Source of the DNA: Nitzschia sp. pyKryTriq1
Taxonomy: Eukaryota; Bacillariophyta; Bacillariophyceae; Bacillariales; Bacillariaceae
Direction: 5' to 3'
Assembly (NCBI GenBank): GCA_956465555.1
Contig: OY101130.1
Coordinates: 1,054,001-1,118,000, forward strand
Length of the DNA: 64,000 nt
Shown: positions 54,712 to 64,000 of the stretch, piece by piece
How positions within the stretch are numbered: the first letter of the stretch is position 1
Layout: each line of letters opens with the position of its first letter
Program-made: the position numbers and the translations under genes
The notes under the pieces: generated by a model
What the model saw: the letters and a program-made list of their open reading frames with translations, nothing else
Databases searched by the model: none
Told to the model about the DNA's origin: nothing

Positions 54712-57700
54712 CTATCCCTGTGATCGTTTCGATCGGTCAAACCAATGCAAAGGATTCGACAGGTTTGAACGGACAGAAAAGTCCAATCCTCTATTCGATG
54801 ATCGAGCCGATGAACACAATGATCGATCCGATCCATCAATTGATGAGGGTGCGCTGGGCGACGATGGATTTCCTTTCCATCTTTCTTGGTAGGCCGGTGA
54901 AAACAAGCTGCCTGAACTGAATGCATACCTGAGCACCTCCTTCACGCCTTCGACGGTACATGGTTTTGGAAGATATCCAATGGCACCCGTTTCGAGACAT
55001 GTCTGTCGGAACGTATCTGACACGTGGGCAGTCACGAAAATAATCTTGGCTAGCGCATGTTCTCCGTCTTTGGGTACACGCTTGTTGATTTCTTGACAGG
55101 CTTCAATGCCATCCATCTTGGGCATTTGCATATCCATCAATACGAGATCGAACGCTTCTTTTGACTCTCTTTCGACAGCTTGGACGCCATTGCTGGCAAT
55201 TTGGATTGAGTGAATTCCAAGCCGATTCAGGATACGGGTCAGCACCTTTTGATTCACCAAATTGTCTTCGGCAATCAGAATACGAAGGTCCTCCCAGCCG
55301 GCCTTGATAGGAACCACAGCAGCTTTGTACCTTCGCCTACCACCCTCATGAAGCAAGGCGTGTGCCAACTGACCAAGTTTGTTCACTAGCACCGAAGGAA
55401 ACGTTTCGACGAGAGAACGCCAGTGCTTTTTGGTCATACGTTCAACAGAGAATTTGGGACCAAATGTCGCCAAGCAAGCGGGGAACCTGGCAGCCAGTAG
55501 CTCATATGTCTCAATTTCACAAAGGTCTTCGTGAGCAAGACAAACATAGGCGCCGGCTTGTGAGGTTGGGCTAAAGGGGGGACTTGATAAATTCATTGCC
55601 AAATTCAAGTCTCTCATAGTGTTGAAATGAGCGTATTGGACATTGAAATGATTGAATATAGCCTGGACTCTTTCCGTTTTGGGATCGTTGGCATCGGCAA
55701 TAAAGAGGATGATGGATCGGTCGAGTTTCGAAGAGAGGTGTTGAGCGTCCACTGGTCGATCCGTTTTCTTGAATGGGAAATCTACAGTGAATTCGGTCCA
55801 ACTTCCAACTTCACTCGCGACGGCTATTTGGCCTCCCATGGCATCGACTAGCTTTTTCGTAATGGCTAGCCCGAGACCTGTACCTCCCGTCGCATTGCTG
55901 AGACCAGTCTCGGTTTGGCGAAAGGGTTCAAAGATTTTTCCAAAGTCCGCCTCTTCAATACCCTTGCCAAAGTCCTTGACGGAAAACCGAATAATCCTGG
56001 CATCCTCGACAATCGACACACCAAATTCCACCTTCCCTTCTTCACTGCTAAATTTAATCGCGTTTCCAAGCAAGTTGTAGAGAATCTGCTGAATACGGCG
56101 ACTATCCGAATGAATGACTTCGGGCAGTAAAGGATCGTAGTTGGTTATGACATTCAATTTCTTGTCCACTGTCACGGCGCTTGTTTGAATGAGATGAATG
56201 ACTGCATTGAGAGTTTCTTGAAGATTGATCTTTTGTATCAGAACTTGAGCGTTTCCACTTTCCAATTTGGAATCTACAGTATAGAACAAGAACAAAAAGA
56301 TTGGAAGTGAGTGATGCATCAGAGTGAGATGATGATTATCCTGTACTCGTAGTAGATACAGTAGATCGAGGCTCGTTTGACTGGATCGATCCAACGTCTG
56401 GCATCGACGCCTGACGACTCGATCGATCGAACTAAAGTACTTACAGTCGAGAACGTCATCGACAATCTGCCGCAGTAGCTTTCCACTCGAGACTATCATT
56501 TCCATAGATTCTTGTTGCATGGCATTGAGTTCCGTCTCTTCCAATAAACTAGAGAGACCAATGATACAATTGAGTGGGGTTCGAATCTCATGAGACATAC
56601 AGGCGAAGTGTTGCAGCTGCATGGCCGAGGCGGACGCAATCTTGTGGTTCGCTTGTTCCAGGTCTTTGTTCAAAGCCTCGAGACGACTCGTCCGTTCCTT
56701 GACCTTGAGTTCGACCTTGAGTGCCACGTCTAATTGTTCGGCGGTCGGACGTTCCTTAGGATCATGTTGAAAACAATCGTCCATGAGCTTGGCCACCCTG
56801 GCGGGGCAGTGGAGAGGGATTAGAGGCCGTTTTCGAATGTGGGGATCGCAAATCTGTCGGACGACTTCTTCGTACGCTTCTCCAGCATACGGGGGTCGAC
56901 CGGAATAGATTTCGTACATGACCATTCCATAGGCGTAAATGTCGGATGCGGCCGAGTTGACAGATTCTCCCAACAAGAGCTCCGGGCTCATCCAGTAGGG
57001 AGTACCGACGGCACCAATTTGCTTCTTTCCCGAAAGACCAAAGTCGGTTACCTTGGCACAAAAGTTGGTATCAATCAAAACATTTTGAGCCTTGAGATCA
57101 CCATGGATGACTTGAGGAGTGGCCGAATGTAAAAAACGCAATCCTTGTGCCACATCTTGAAGAATGGCCAGTATTTGTTCGGGTTTGAGAACAATCGAGT
57201 CGTCTTGGAGTACATCATAGAGCGATCCATGGGTCATGTATTCCATCACCAACATGGGTTCATCGCGTCTGGTAGGCATGACGGCGCCCATGACGGTCGT
57301 AATGCAGGGATGTCGAAGTCGAGCAAGTTGTCGAATCTCATTGACGAATTCCGCCTTGAGACGTGCTTGGACATCGTTCTCACTCTGTTGGCAGCAGATC
57401 CAAGAGTGGACGAAGCGTTGAAGACCATTTTGACTTTTGAGGGCTTGTTCTTCGGCCAGTTTGCGTGCCTGTTCGGACAAGTGTTGTTGGAGTTTGGCAG
57501 GGGCCAAGCTTTTCATGCCCGGATGGAAGGAGCGCATTCCAGCTTCCATATCTTCGTTCGTTAATAATTGTTGTTCACCACCGGCGCCGTCATCATACGT
57601 TGAGGTCGTCTTGGAAATATCAAAAAGAGTGTTGCGAGTATCGGCAACGGGTTTGTCGGAGGATGACGATGAGGATGGAATGACTCGTTTCACGGCCACG

Positions 57701-59613
57701 CTGGTACCACGGTACTCTGCCAAAAGGACCAGTCCAAAGGTTCCTCGTCCAATCACGCGAGGCGGGTTCTCGAATTCGAGTTCGGAAGGTTTGACAATCC
57801 ACAACGAGTCTGACTGACGTCGTTTGTGTTCAATATAAAAGTGGACCACCACTCCGACGACCAATAGGACGGGTAAGATGATACTCGGCAAGAAGATGGC
57901 CAAACTGACACATCGATCGCCCATTACTTGTATCGAGTCGACGCACACGAGTTCATAGGGTGCCTCACAAGGACGACAGACACATTGATATCCCTCTTTG
58001 CATTCGAGACCAACATCCTCACATCCCACATCGACTTGTTCTTTGGTTTTGCGATTGTATCCGACCGGACAGGAGATTGCATCATACAATTCGGTCGATC
58101 GGATACATCTCCACGTTTTGGTATCCGGTTCCATGCTGATAAAGCCGGTCGCTTCTTGCATACTTCGTAATTGCATATAACTCAAGGACGTGGTCCATCC
58201 GGCATATTTACCGTCAGTCGTGGCACGATACGCAGCAGCCACCACGGCATGGGTCGCACTGCATTTAATCGGACCATCATAGTAGAGAGTGGAAAGATCC
58301 ATTTCATTGCAAACCTCCGTTCCATTCACGGCAATACATTCTTCCAAGGCTTGTCCGACTTTGGCAAAATCGGCCACAGACAGCATCGCCCGTTGGACTT
58401 CATTACTGACTTGGGGATTGACATGAGTCAAACCTGCCACATTCCATTCGGCATACAAATCCGTCGAGGATTGAAAAGGAAAGGGAACTCCGTCGATTTC
58501 CAAGCCCGGTTTGGGATCCAATATTTTAAATCGAGTGACATTGACGGGAAGTCCATCCCTCGCGTCAATGCTTCGTTCCAATTGATCCGTCCGAACAAAT
58601 CCGACATCAAACTCTCCTTCCAACAATCCCTGCACGACCAATCCTTGATCGCTCGTAAAGACGAGTTGTTTGGGATCATTTAAATAATGCATCCCCGCAT
58701 CGACCATTTCTTTGAATTGCATTTGACCACTCCCCAATCCCGAAATGGACGCAGCCGCCACCACTTGATCTTGCAAGTCCAAGATGGTATTGATGTCGTC
58801 CCGTTCGGCCAAGGTGGCAATGACGCCGCCAAACTTTTTCAAATCGTACACATTCCCCCCGACCTTTCGTCGACTGACTTGACTCACCAACGAATGCGCT
58901 TCATATTCACTTTCGATACAAGAAAAGGCGGACGGATTGACGTAGATGAAATCCACACCCTGACTTTCCGTTTCACTAAAGAGTGTCACAAAATCCAAAG
59001 GTTTCATTTGAAATTGAATGGGAGGATCGAATCGCTTTCCGGCCGTTTCCGTCAAGTAGTCGCTAAAGGTCGCATTGAATTCGGCAATCGCGTCGTCAAA
59101 GCCTCGAATCGCCAAGACACCAATCGTATACACATGCTGAATACTGTTGCTGATGCTCATCGTGCTGGCGCTGCTGTTGTTCTTGTTCTTGTCGGAGGAT
59201 GATGATGATGAGGGATCCCACGGGATGGGAATTTGACAGAACGTCCCATCTTCTACGAATTGCACCAAATCTCGATCATTCGTCTTTTGTTGTTGCTGAG
59301 TTTGCTGATGTTGATGCCGAGTTTTTTTATTTTCTTTCGCCGATAAAAGATCGGCCGGAGCAGTATTACTTCTTATTGCACTTGTACTTGTACTTGTGCT
59401 CTTACTTCTTGTTGCAGTACGAGTAGCAGCAGTACTTGAAGTATCGATGGTGCTTGCACTACCTGTACTTACAACAACCAACCAGAGGGTGATGGTGGCA
59501 AAGAAGAAATACCGGTAGCAACTTCTAGCAGCACTACTTCCTCTCGGAGGAATCATCATCATCGTCGTCGTCGTCATCGTCATCGTCATCGTCGTCGTCG
59601 TCACCATCGTCAT
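54712..59613 (-). CDS. Hybrid receptor: PhnD-like ectodomain, TM, TKL kinase, histidine kinase, receiver
   Basis: Exon 1 is 59613-56445 and exon 2 is 56273-54712; 1576 residues. The 171-base intron (GTAAGT...GTAG) is a multiple of three without stops, so the unspliced frame also reads through; splicing restores VLDYSKLESG. A signal peptide lies near 31-50. A periplasmic-binding-like domain of PhnD type (IGVLAIRGFDDA ... VDFIYVNPSAFSC ... GLLEGEFDVGFVRTDQ) spans about 165-420. A Cys-rich stretch (CKEGYQCVCRPC) precedes the TM at 567-592. The TKL-type kinase has GRGTFGLV, VAVKRV, HGDLKAQN and TDFGLS. The histidine kinase has SHEIRTPLN near 1007, NLLGNAIKFS, DFGKGIE and GGTGLGL. A degenerate receiver follows, then an intact one (AEDN, MDMQMP, the phospho-acceptor near 1435, Lys in YLPKP). 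It should sense a small ligand outside and signal through both kinase types. Confidence 0.92.
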   Translation of the reverse strand: MTMVTTTTMTMTMTTTTMMMIPPRGSSAARSCYRYFFFATITLWLVVVSTGSASTIDTSSTAATRTATRSKSTSTSTSAIRSNTAPADLLSAKENKKTRHQHQQTQQQQKTNDRDLVQFVEDGTFCQIPIPWDPSSSSSSDKNKNNSSASTMSISNSIQHVYTIGVLAIRGFDDAIAEFNATFSDYLTETAGKRFDPPIQFQMKPLDFVTLFSETESQGVDFIYVNPSAFSCIESEYEAHSLVSQVSRRKVGGNVYDLKKFGGVIATLAERDDINTILDLQDQVVAAASISGLGSGQMQFKEMVDAGMHYLNDPKQLVFTSDQGLVVQGLLEGEFDVGFVRTDQLERSIDARDGLPVNVTRFKILDPKPGLEIDGVPFPFQSSTDLYAEWNVAGLTHVNPQVSNEVQRAMLSVADFAKVGQALEECIAVNGTEVCNEMDLSTLYYDGPIKCSATHAVVAAAYRATTDGKYAGWTTSLSYMQLRSMQEATGFISMEPDTKTWRCIRSTELYDAISCPVGYNRKTKEQVDVGCEDVGLECKEGYQCVCRPCEAPYELVCVDSIQVMGDRCVSLAIFLPSIILPVLLVVGVVVHFYIEHKRRQSDSLWIVKPSELEFENPPRVIGRGTFGLVLLAEYRGTSVAVKRVIPSSSSSSDKPVADTRNTLFDISKTTSTYDDGAGGEQQLLTNEDMEAGMRSFHPGMKSLAPAKLQQHLSEQARKLAEEQALKSQNGLQRFVHSWICCQQSENDVQARLKAEFVNEIRQLARLRHPCITTVMGAVMPTRRDEPMLVMEYMTHGSLYDVLQDDSIVLKPEQILAILQDVAQGLRFLHSATPQVIHGDLKAQNVLIDTNFCAKVTDFGLSGKKQIGAVGTPYWMSPELLLGESVNSAASDIYAYGMVMYEIYSGRPPYAGEAYEEVVRQICDPHIRKRPLIPLHCPARVAKLMDDCFQHDPKERPTAEQLDVALKVELKVKERTSRLEALNKDLEQANHKIASASAMQLQHFACMSHEIRTPLNCIIGLSSLLEETELNAMQQESMEMIVSSGKLLRQIVDDVLDCKYFSSIDRVVRRRCQTLDRSSQTSLDLLYLLRVQDNHHLTLMHHSLPIFLFLFYTVDSKLESGNAQVLIQKINLQETLNAVIHLIQTSAVTVDKKLNVITNYDPLLPEVIHSDSRRIQQILYNLLGNAIKFSSEEGKVEFGVSIVEDARIIRFSVKDFGKGIEEADFGKIFEPFRQTETGLSNATGGTGLGLAITKKLVDAMGGQIAVASEVGSWTEFTVDFPFKKTDRPVDAQHLSSKLDRSIILFIADANDPKTERVQAIFNHFNVQYAHFNTMRDLNLAMNLSSPPFSPTSQAGAYVCLAHEDLCEIETYELLAARFPACLATFGPKFSVERMTKKHWRSLVETFPSVLVNKLGQLAHALLHEGGRRRYKAAVVPIKAGWEDLRILIAEDNLVNQKVLTRILNRLGIHSIQIASNGVQAVERESKEAFDLVLMDMQMPKMDGIEACQEINKRVPKDGEHALAKIIFVTAHVSDTFRQTCLETGAIGYLPKPCTVEGVKEVLRYAFSSGSLFSPAYQERWKGNPSSPSAPSSIDGSDRSLCSSARSSNRGLDFSVRSNLSNPLHWFDRSKRSQG
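56274..56444 (-). other. In-frame intron of the hybrid receptor
   Basis: Lies between the H-box/dimerisation helix and the ATPase domain of the histidine kinase. Length 171, no stop in frame. Donor GTAAGT after GTTCTCGACT; acceptor TACTGTAG. Retention would insert 57 residues in the linker. The spliced junction fits the HisKA consensus, so this is an intron. Confidence 0.88.
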
Positions 59614-60865
59614 CCTGTCTTGTTATGTTTTGCTATGCTATGCTATACTATGCTTTGTTGGTGTGGTGATAGATGGATATAGATATGCTATCCTATGGCC
59701 TATGGTGCGGATGTTGGATGATGTTGGATGTTGGATGATGTTGGATGGACAATATTATGTTCTCTGCGCTACTGTACTATGCCGGGTTTGTTTTCGGGCT
59801 AATTCAAAGAATACGTACAAAAAAGCGCTCTTTTATTGTCTTCGTTCTTGTTGATACATACAGCAATGAGAAAGCAAGCGAGCCAAAGCTAGCAGCTCCT
59901 CAGCTCGGCGAAACTTTTGTCTAGTTGCAGATGCGAACCCGAAGAGGACGACCAAATAGATAAGCAAATTTGGCGGGACATTAAATGAAATGGAATTCTG
60001 AAATTCGTCGATTCGAAATAATATATAATGAACTTCAACTTGAATAATGAACTTCCTTTTTAATTAAAAGTCCGAATGAATGCAGTACTGTAGATGAAAT
60101 TGGTGGTACAAACACTACGGAGTCTACAGGTACCAGGTACAATAGTACCACCGATACCGGGCCGGGGTACGTTGGTACAAGTGTGTACCGCCCCGGTAGG
60201 CGCAGAAGTAGGGAGTGGGTTCGTAGCGCACAAGTTGTACCCGTATCATAACTCATAACCCGACGGATTTCGGACACGCGCGGAGAAAAACCAAAGCACG
60301 GACGCAGGAGGGACTTCAGTACGCGATCCACGTACAGACGATGGCATCAGAGTGAGGGACGAAAAAAGGGGGGGGGCGTCTTCTAAAGGGGGGCGCCTTC
60401 TACCCCATAAGTCATACCATACTACAGTACGTAAGGCCGGCGGACAGACGAACAAGAAACGAGAACAAACAGACGCCACGCCATCACCTTTTCTCGCTCT
60501 CGCACCTCATTCTTATTTCTTTCGATTGCTTTCTTTGCGTTTTTTTTATAGCGTTGCAATAGTCGTCGCGTCGGTTGACTTTGTACATCATTACCACTCC
60601 CGACAAGCAAGCATAGATCTATCTTGATCCAAAGACGACCTTGCAAAACATACACAACATAACACAACACAACACAACACAACACAACACAACATAAAAC
60701 AACATAAGACCATCGCTCTACTGTACCGGTGCAGAGAGTCAGTCAGTCAGTCAGTCAGTCAGAGTCATTCATTTATTCATTCTTCCTCCTTGACGACGAT
60801 TCCCCAGGTTCGTCGTTCTTCGTTCACCCCGGCTACGCACACGTACAGTAAAGGAGAGAAAGATC
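59614..60865. promoter_or_regulatory. Divergent promoter region with simple repeats
   Basis: About 1.25 kb between the hybrid receptor and the dioxygenase gene. It has TGCTATGCTA repeats near 59634, TTGGATGATG repeats near 59720, and a GTACC/GGTAC-rich patch at about 60127-60200. A GGGGGG-rich stretch lies near 60367-60400, ACACA pentamer repeats (AACAC) at about 60657-60695, and a CAGT repeat near 60738-60762. No supported gene. Confidence 0.5.
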
Positions 60866-63049
60866 ATGATGATGATGGTGGTGATGATGAACAAGGTATT
60901 CTCATCATCATCGTCGTCATCGTCATCCTCATCATTAACTGCTGGTTCATCATCATGCCGTCGTCGTTACGTTTTTTGGCTCGTCGTTGCTGCAGCGTTG
61001 ATGGCGACGACGAGGCCAACAAGTCCAACAACAACTCTGGCATTTTCCGTCGTTTCGCCACTCGTCGCGCATCGTCCCCATCACATCATCATCACCCACA
61101 AAAATTTCTCATTTCGCCTCTCTTCCACCCCAACTACAACTACAACAACATCTAGTAGCACTCGCCACGATGTGCTGGAAGAACAACCCCCGGAATCCTC
61201 ATCTCACACTTACACTCACACTCACACTCACACTCACACTCACACTCACACTCACACCCACCACTCTCCCAAAACATCTAACACCCGCATTCGATTAGTC
61301 AAATCGAAATCAGAATGGCTCCCTCCTCCTCGTCCAACAACAACAACAACAACATTAACAGCAAGAACAACAACAACATCAGCTACTACTACTGCTACTA
61401 CTATCAAAGAACGTCGTCGTCCACCAGAACAGCAGCAGCAGCAGCAAGTTGTTGCTGTTGTTGCACCACCACCACCACCACCAGCAGCAGTGCTGGAATT
61501 AACACCTCTTTCTCCCAACCCTCTCCTCTTCACCTCGGCAGAACACACACCGTTGTTGACATCTCAAGAATGTCAAACACTGTCCGAATGGTGTCGCAAG
61601 AACAACAACAACAACAACCACCAGCAGCAGCGTGGTGATAATACTATGGCCGAATTATTGTCCAATTCTAGTAGTAGCGAGGAGGAGGAGGAGGAGGAGG
61701 AAGGTTTGCGACTATTGAAACGACTGCAACGAATCATTCATCATTCGGTTTTGGGAATCGCAGAAGAGGACGACAAGAACTACGTCGTTCCAAGATTTCT
61801 TCATTATCAACAACAACAACAAGGACAAGGACAAGAGCAGCAGCAAGAACAACAAACATGGAAGAATGATGATGAGTCGTCGGGCGAAGAAAAAGAAAAA
61901 GGAGAAAGAACTACAACAACAACAACTACTACTAGTATGATGATTTCGTCAGTTGATCAACTTGTTCCGGATGGACTTCATTTGGATACCAACAATAACA
62001 AACACTTTCGACACTGGTAAGTTTATATTCAAGCGGTAGTGGTCAAGAAAACCACTCAATCGCCCCCCCCCCCCCCCCCCCCGCCTTCGCTCGCTCGCTC
62101 TGCCGCAATACTACTACTAGCTAGAAGAAGAACAAGATCTTGATGGTGTATAAATTGTCGACTCGACTCGACTCGAGTGGAATGGAATGGAATGGATGAA
62201 TGAATACTTGGTTGCGAATTGCTTGCTTGCTTGCTTTTTTTGGTGGATTGGACTCGAAGTATATACATCATCATTCATCATGATGCTGATCATGGATTTT
62301 TGTTGTTTCATCATTCATTCTTGGGGCACTTCTTTTCCCCCCACCACAGGACGATTTTGATGTATTTGGATGCACCTCCCACGGCTTTCAGTGGTGGTGC
62401 CACGACATTTCCATTGGCGGAACGCTACTATAATGATGATGGCAATCCTCAGGAGAGGAGCACTTCCACTGCAGCAGCAGCAGCAGCAGAAACTGGTGAA
62501 AACGAGGATTTTGCTTGTCAGGCGGCCCGAGAGCTGGCATTGAAGGAAAACATTCATCATACTCGAATCTCCAAAGACGAAACTCATTTAAAACTTGGAA
62601 GAACCATTGAACAAGCTGCCTTGGATCTCTACTACCATCATCAGGATGATAATAGCCACGGTCATGATCGTAGTCATGGTCATGATCGTGGTCATGGTCA
62701 TGATCGTGGTCGTGGCATTCGAGTCCTTCCCCGTCAAGGCCACATTTGTCTCTTTTCCGGACTGTTGCACGATGGATATCCCAATCCACTCTCCTTTCAT
62801 GCGGGAGAATCCATCTTGACCGAAGGTGCTACCAAGAATGTCTTGACGTTTTTCTATGAAGTTCCAGTGGAAAATTTTTCGAGTTTGGCCGAGTTTGGAG
62901 ATCAAGTACGGCAACGAGAAGAAGCCTTTTTGAAATTTCATGGATTCAGCAAAATGTGGAACATCGAGAACGAGGATGATGATGAAGCTAAAGCAGAAAA
63001 CAATGCCGAAAAAGAAGAAGTTGCAGCTGCAAGAACAACCAGCAGATGA
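60866..63049 (+). CDS. Prolyl 4-hydroxylase-like 2-oxoglutarate/Fe(II) dioxygenase, two exons
   Basis: Exon 1 is 60866-62016 and exon 2 is 62350-63049, with a 333-base intron (GTAAGT...CACAG); 616 residues. A hydrophobic segment near 36-55 follows a Ser-rich start, consistent with a signal anchor. Long Thr, His-Thr, Gln, Asn and Glu tracts fill exon 1. Catalytic motifs: the iron ligands His and Asp in DGLHLDT near 374, the strand HWTILMYLDAP across the intron, GGATTFP, and the distal His in LSFHAGESI. The partner basic residue may be the Lys in TKNVLTFFYE. Between GGATTFP and the distal His there is a His-rich run of six-residue repeats (SHGHDR type). Family members hydroxylate prolines in secreted proteins. 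Diatom cell-wall proteins are possible substrates, but this is inferred. Many starting Met codons make the exact start uncertain. Confidence 0.87.
62063..62082. repeat. Twenty-base poly-C tract in the intron
   Basis: An uninterrupted run of about 20 C within the intron of the dioxygenase gene. Its length may not be exact in assembly. Confidence 0.9.
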
Positions 63050-64000
63050 CGAAGATCGAGGATTGATGATCCATCTATATTATTTTTTGTGAGCCATTGT
63101 TATGTGCCTCCTCTTGTACTAGCTACTACTTGTAGTTTGTAGTAGTACTACAAAAGTAGTAGTGCCCAGATATTCGCATAGCAGCCAGCAATGCTAGCCA
63201 CCAGAACTCTGAAGAAGTCAAAACTACTACTATCGTCGTGCCAGTAGGTATCAATCGATCGATCTCTGGTGGTGCTGCTACTTCTAGCGTTCGTTATTAG
63301 AATAAGGACGATGCTCTCTCTGTCTCGGCTACAAGTACCGGTACTCTTATTGCTACAATTTTGTAGGCTGCTTTTGTAATAATAGTGGTAGTGATTTGTG
63401 ATGGTAGTAGTCGTAGAGGTCCGAAACCTCGCGCCCGCCGCCGTACAGACAGACTTGCTCCGCACTCCGCACTGTACCTGTACGTACATATTTGTACGTG
63501 CAGTACGTGTCTGGTACGAATAGCCACGTCATGAGAAGAACATCGACCCGCGATAACTGACTGCGAAAAAGGTTGAACACGATATCCCGTGTAGATGTAT
63601 TTCAAAGAGGATATTGAATCACTACTACTCTACGCAAGGATCTAAGTTACCGTGGATATTGGATCGACACGAAATTGGAGCAGGACACAAAATGTTGAAA
63701 GCAGCGATAGATACAACCTTGCTAGATTGTTTTCGTTTCATTTTCAAGATGAACATCCTCCACCAACGAGAACAACACAAACACAAACCAGTACAAAACA
63801 TCCTACTAGAATCACCACATCATCATATCGGCGTTCCATCTGCCTTTTTCGAGCTAATAGTAGTACATAGCTATTACGCTCTTGCATTATGGCGAGCCGA
63901 GAGCAGCATAGACGATCACGACGACGCGTGTCCTCGTCAGTCGTCAGCGTTAACATGAGAATTCTTTTGTGGACGGTTCCTCAGAGCTTCTATTGAATTG
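63050..64000. other. Intergenic region at the right edge
   Basis: About 950 bases without a supportable gene. Just after the dioxygenase stop is a TAGTAG/CTACTA palindromic patch (63120-63160), and a TACCGGTA palindrome is at 63336-63343. A 114-codon frame at 63614-63958 starts with a non-ATG codon and shows no domain. Confidence 0.4.

Noticed and set aside
56274-56444. The 57-residue stretch as part of the normal hybrid receptor
   Set aside because: Clear GTAAGT and TAG sites bound it, and removal gives the expected VLDYSKLESG histidine-kinase motif.
63614-63958. 114-codon frame at the right edge
   Set aside because: It has a non-ATG start and no recognisable feature; it may be chance.

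Overview
The window looks like nuclear DNA of a diatom, probably a pennate one; no species is claimed. The evidence is: short spliceosomal introns of about 100-330 bases with GTAAGT/GTATGT donors; bipartite plastid presequences in which a signal peptide is followed by an aromatic +1 residue; a twin-arginine thylakoid-lumen presequence; a DUF6824 protein; a DUF3067 plastid protein; diatom-style LRR membrane receptors; and heavy low-complexity coding (Gln, Asn, His, Asp, Ser and Thr runs). Genes lie on both strands, many with introns. I recognised no rRNA, tRNA or CRISPR array.

Layout. 0-2.1 kb holds a single-pass membrane protein with a cysteine-rich tail. 3.2-17.6 kb holds a cluster of five genes of one divergent, membrane-anchored protein-kinase-like family. 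It was built by a recent 5.1 kb tandem duplication (3548-8676 and 9920-15022) whose junction carries a 1.24 kb piece of a retroelement with an RNase H domain. 17.6-22.2 kb holds a second, older duplication of a divergent kinase/GFA-domain gene pair. One copy kept the kinase and ruined the GFA gene, which now carries a hAT-type MITE. The other copy kept the GFA gene and only the first codons of the kinase. 22.8-25.8 kb has a transhydrogenase-like flavoprotein and an unknown protein. 26.8-38.0 kb has two LRR receptor-like genes, a truncated receptor-like gene that stops just after its membrane segment, and a short interspersed repeat array.

38.2-54.6 kb carries single genes: a DUF6824 protein, a canonical Ser/Thr kinase, a thylakoid-lumen protein, a Costars-LIM gene with a frame break, a xanthine/uric-acid permease, a cytidine-deaminase-fold protein, a DUF3067 protein and a single-pass membrane protein. 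54.7-59.6 kb encodes a large hybrid receptor: substrate-binding ectodomain, membrane segment, TKL-type Ser/Thr kinase, histidine kinase, then receiver. 60.9-63.0 kb encodes a prolyl-4-hydroxylase-like dioxygenase.

The theme is signalling and surface sensing: seven kinase-type genes, one of them 5'-truncated, two LRR receptors and further single-pass proteins. These sit among ordinary metabolic and plastid genes, in a region reshaped by local duplication, transposon debris and microsatellite change. The most notable items are the kinase-like family with altered catalytic motifs, the hybrid receptor, the reciprocal decay of the duplicated pair, and an intergenic palindrome (TACCGGTA) seen about ten times. 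Gene models, splice sites and domain calls were read by eye from sequence; no searches were run.
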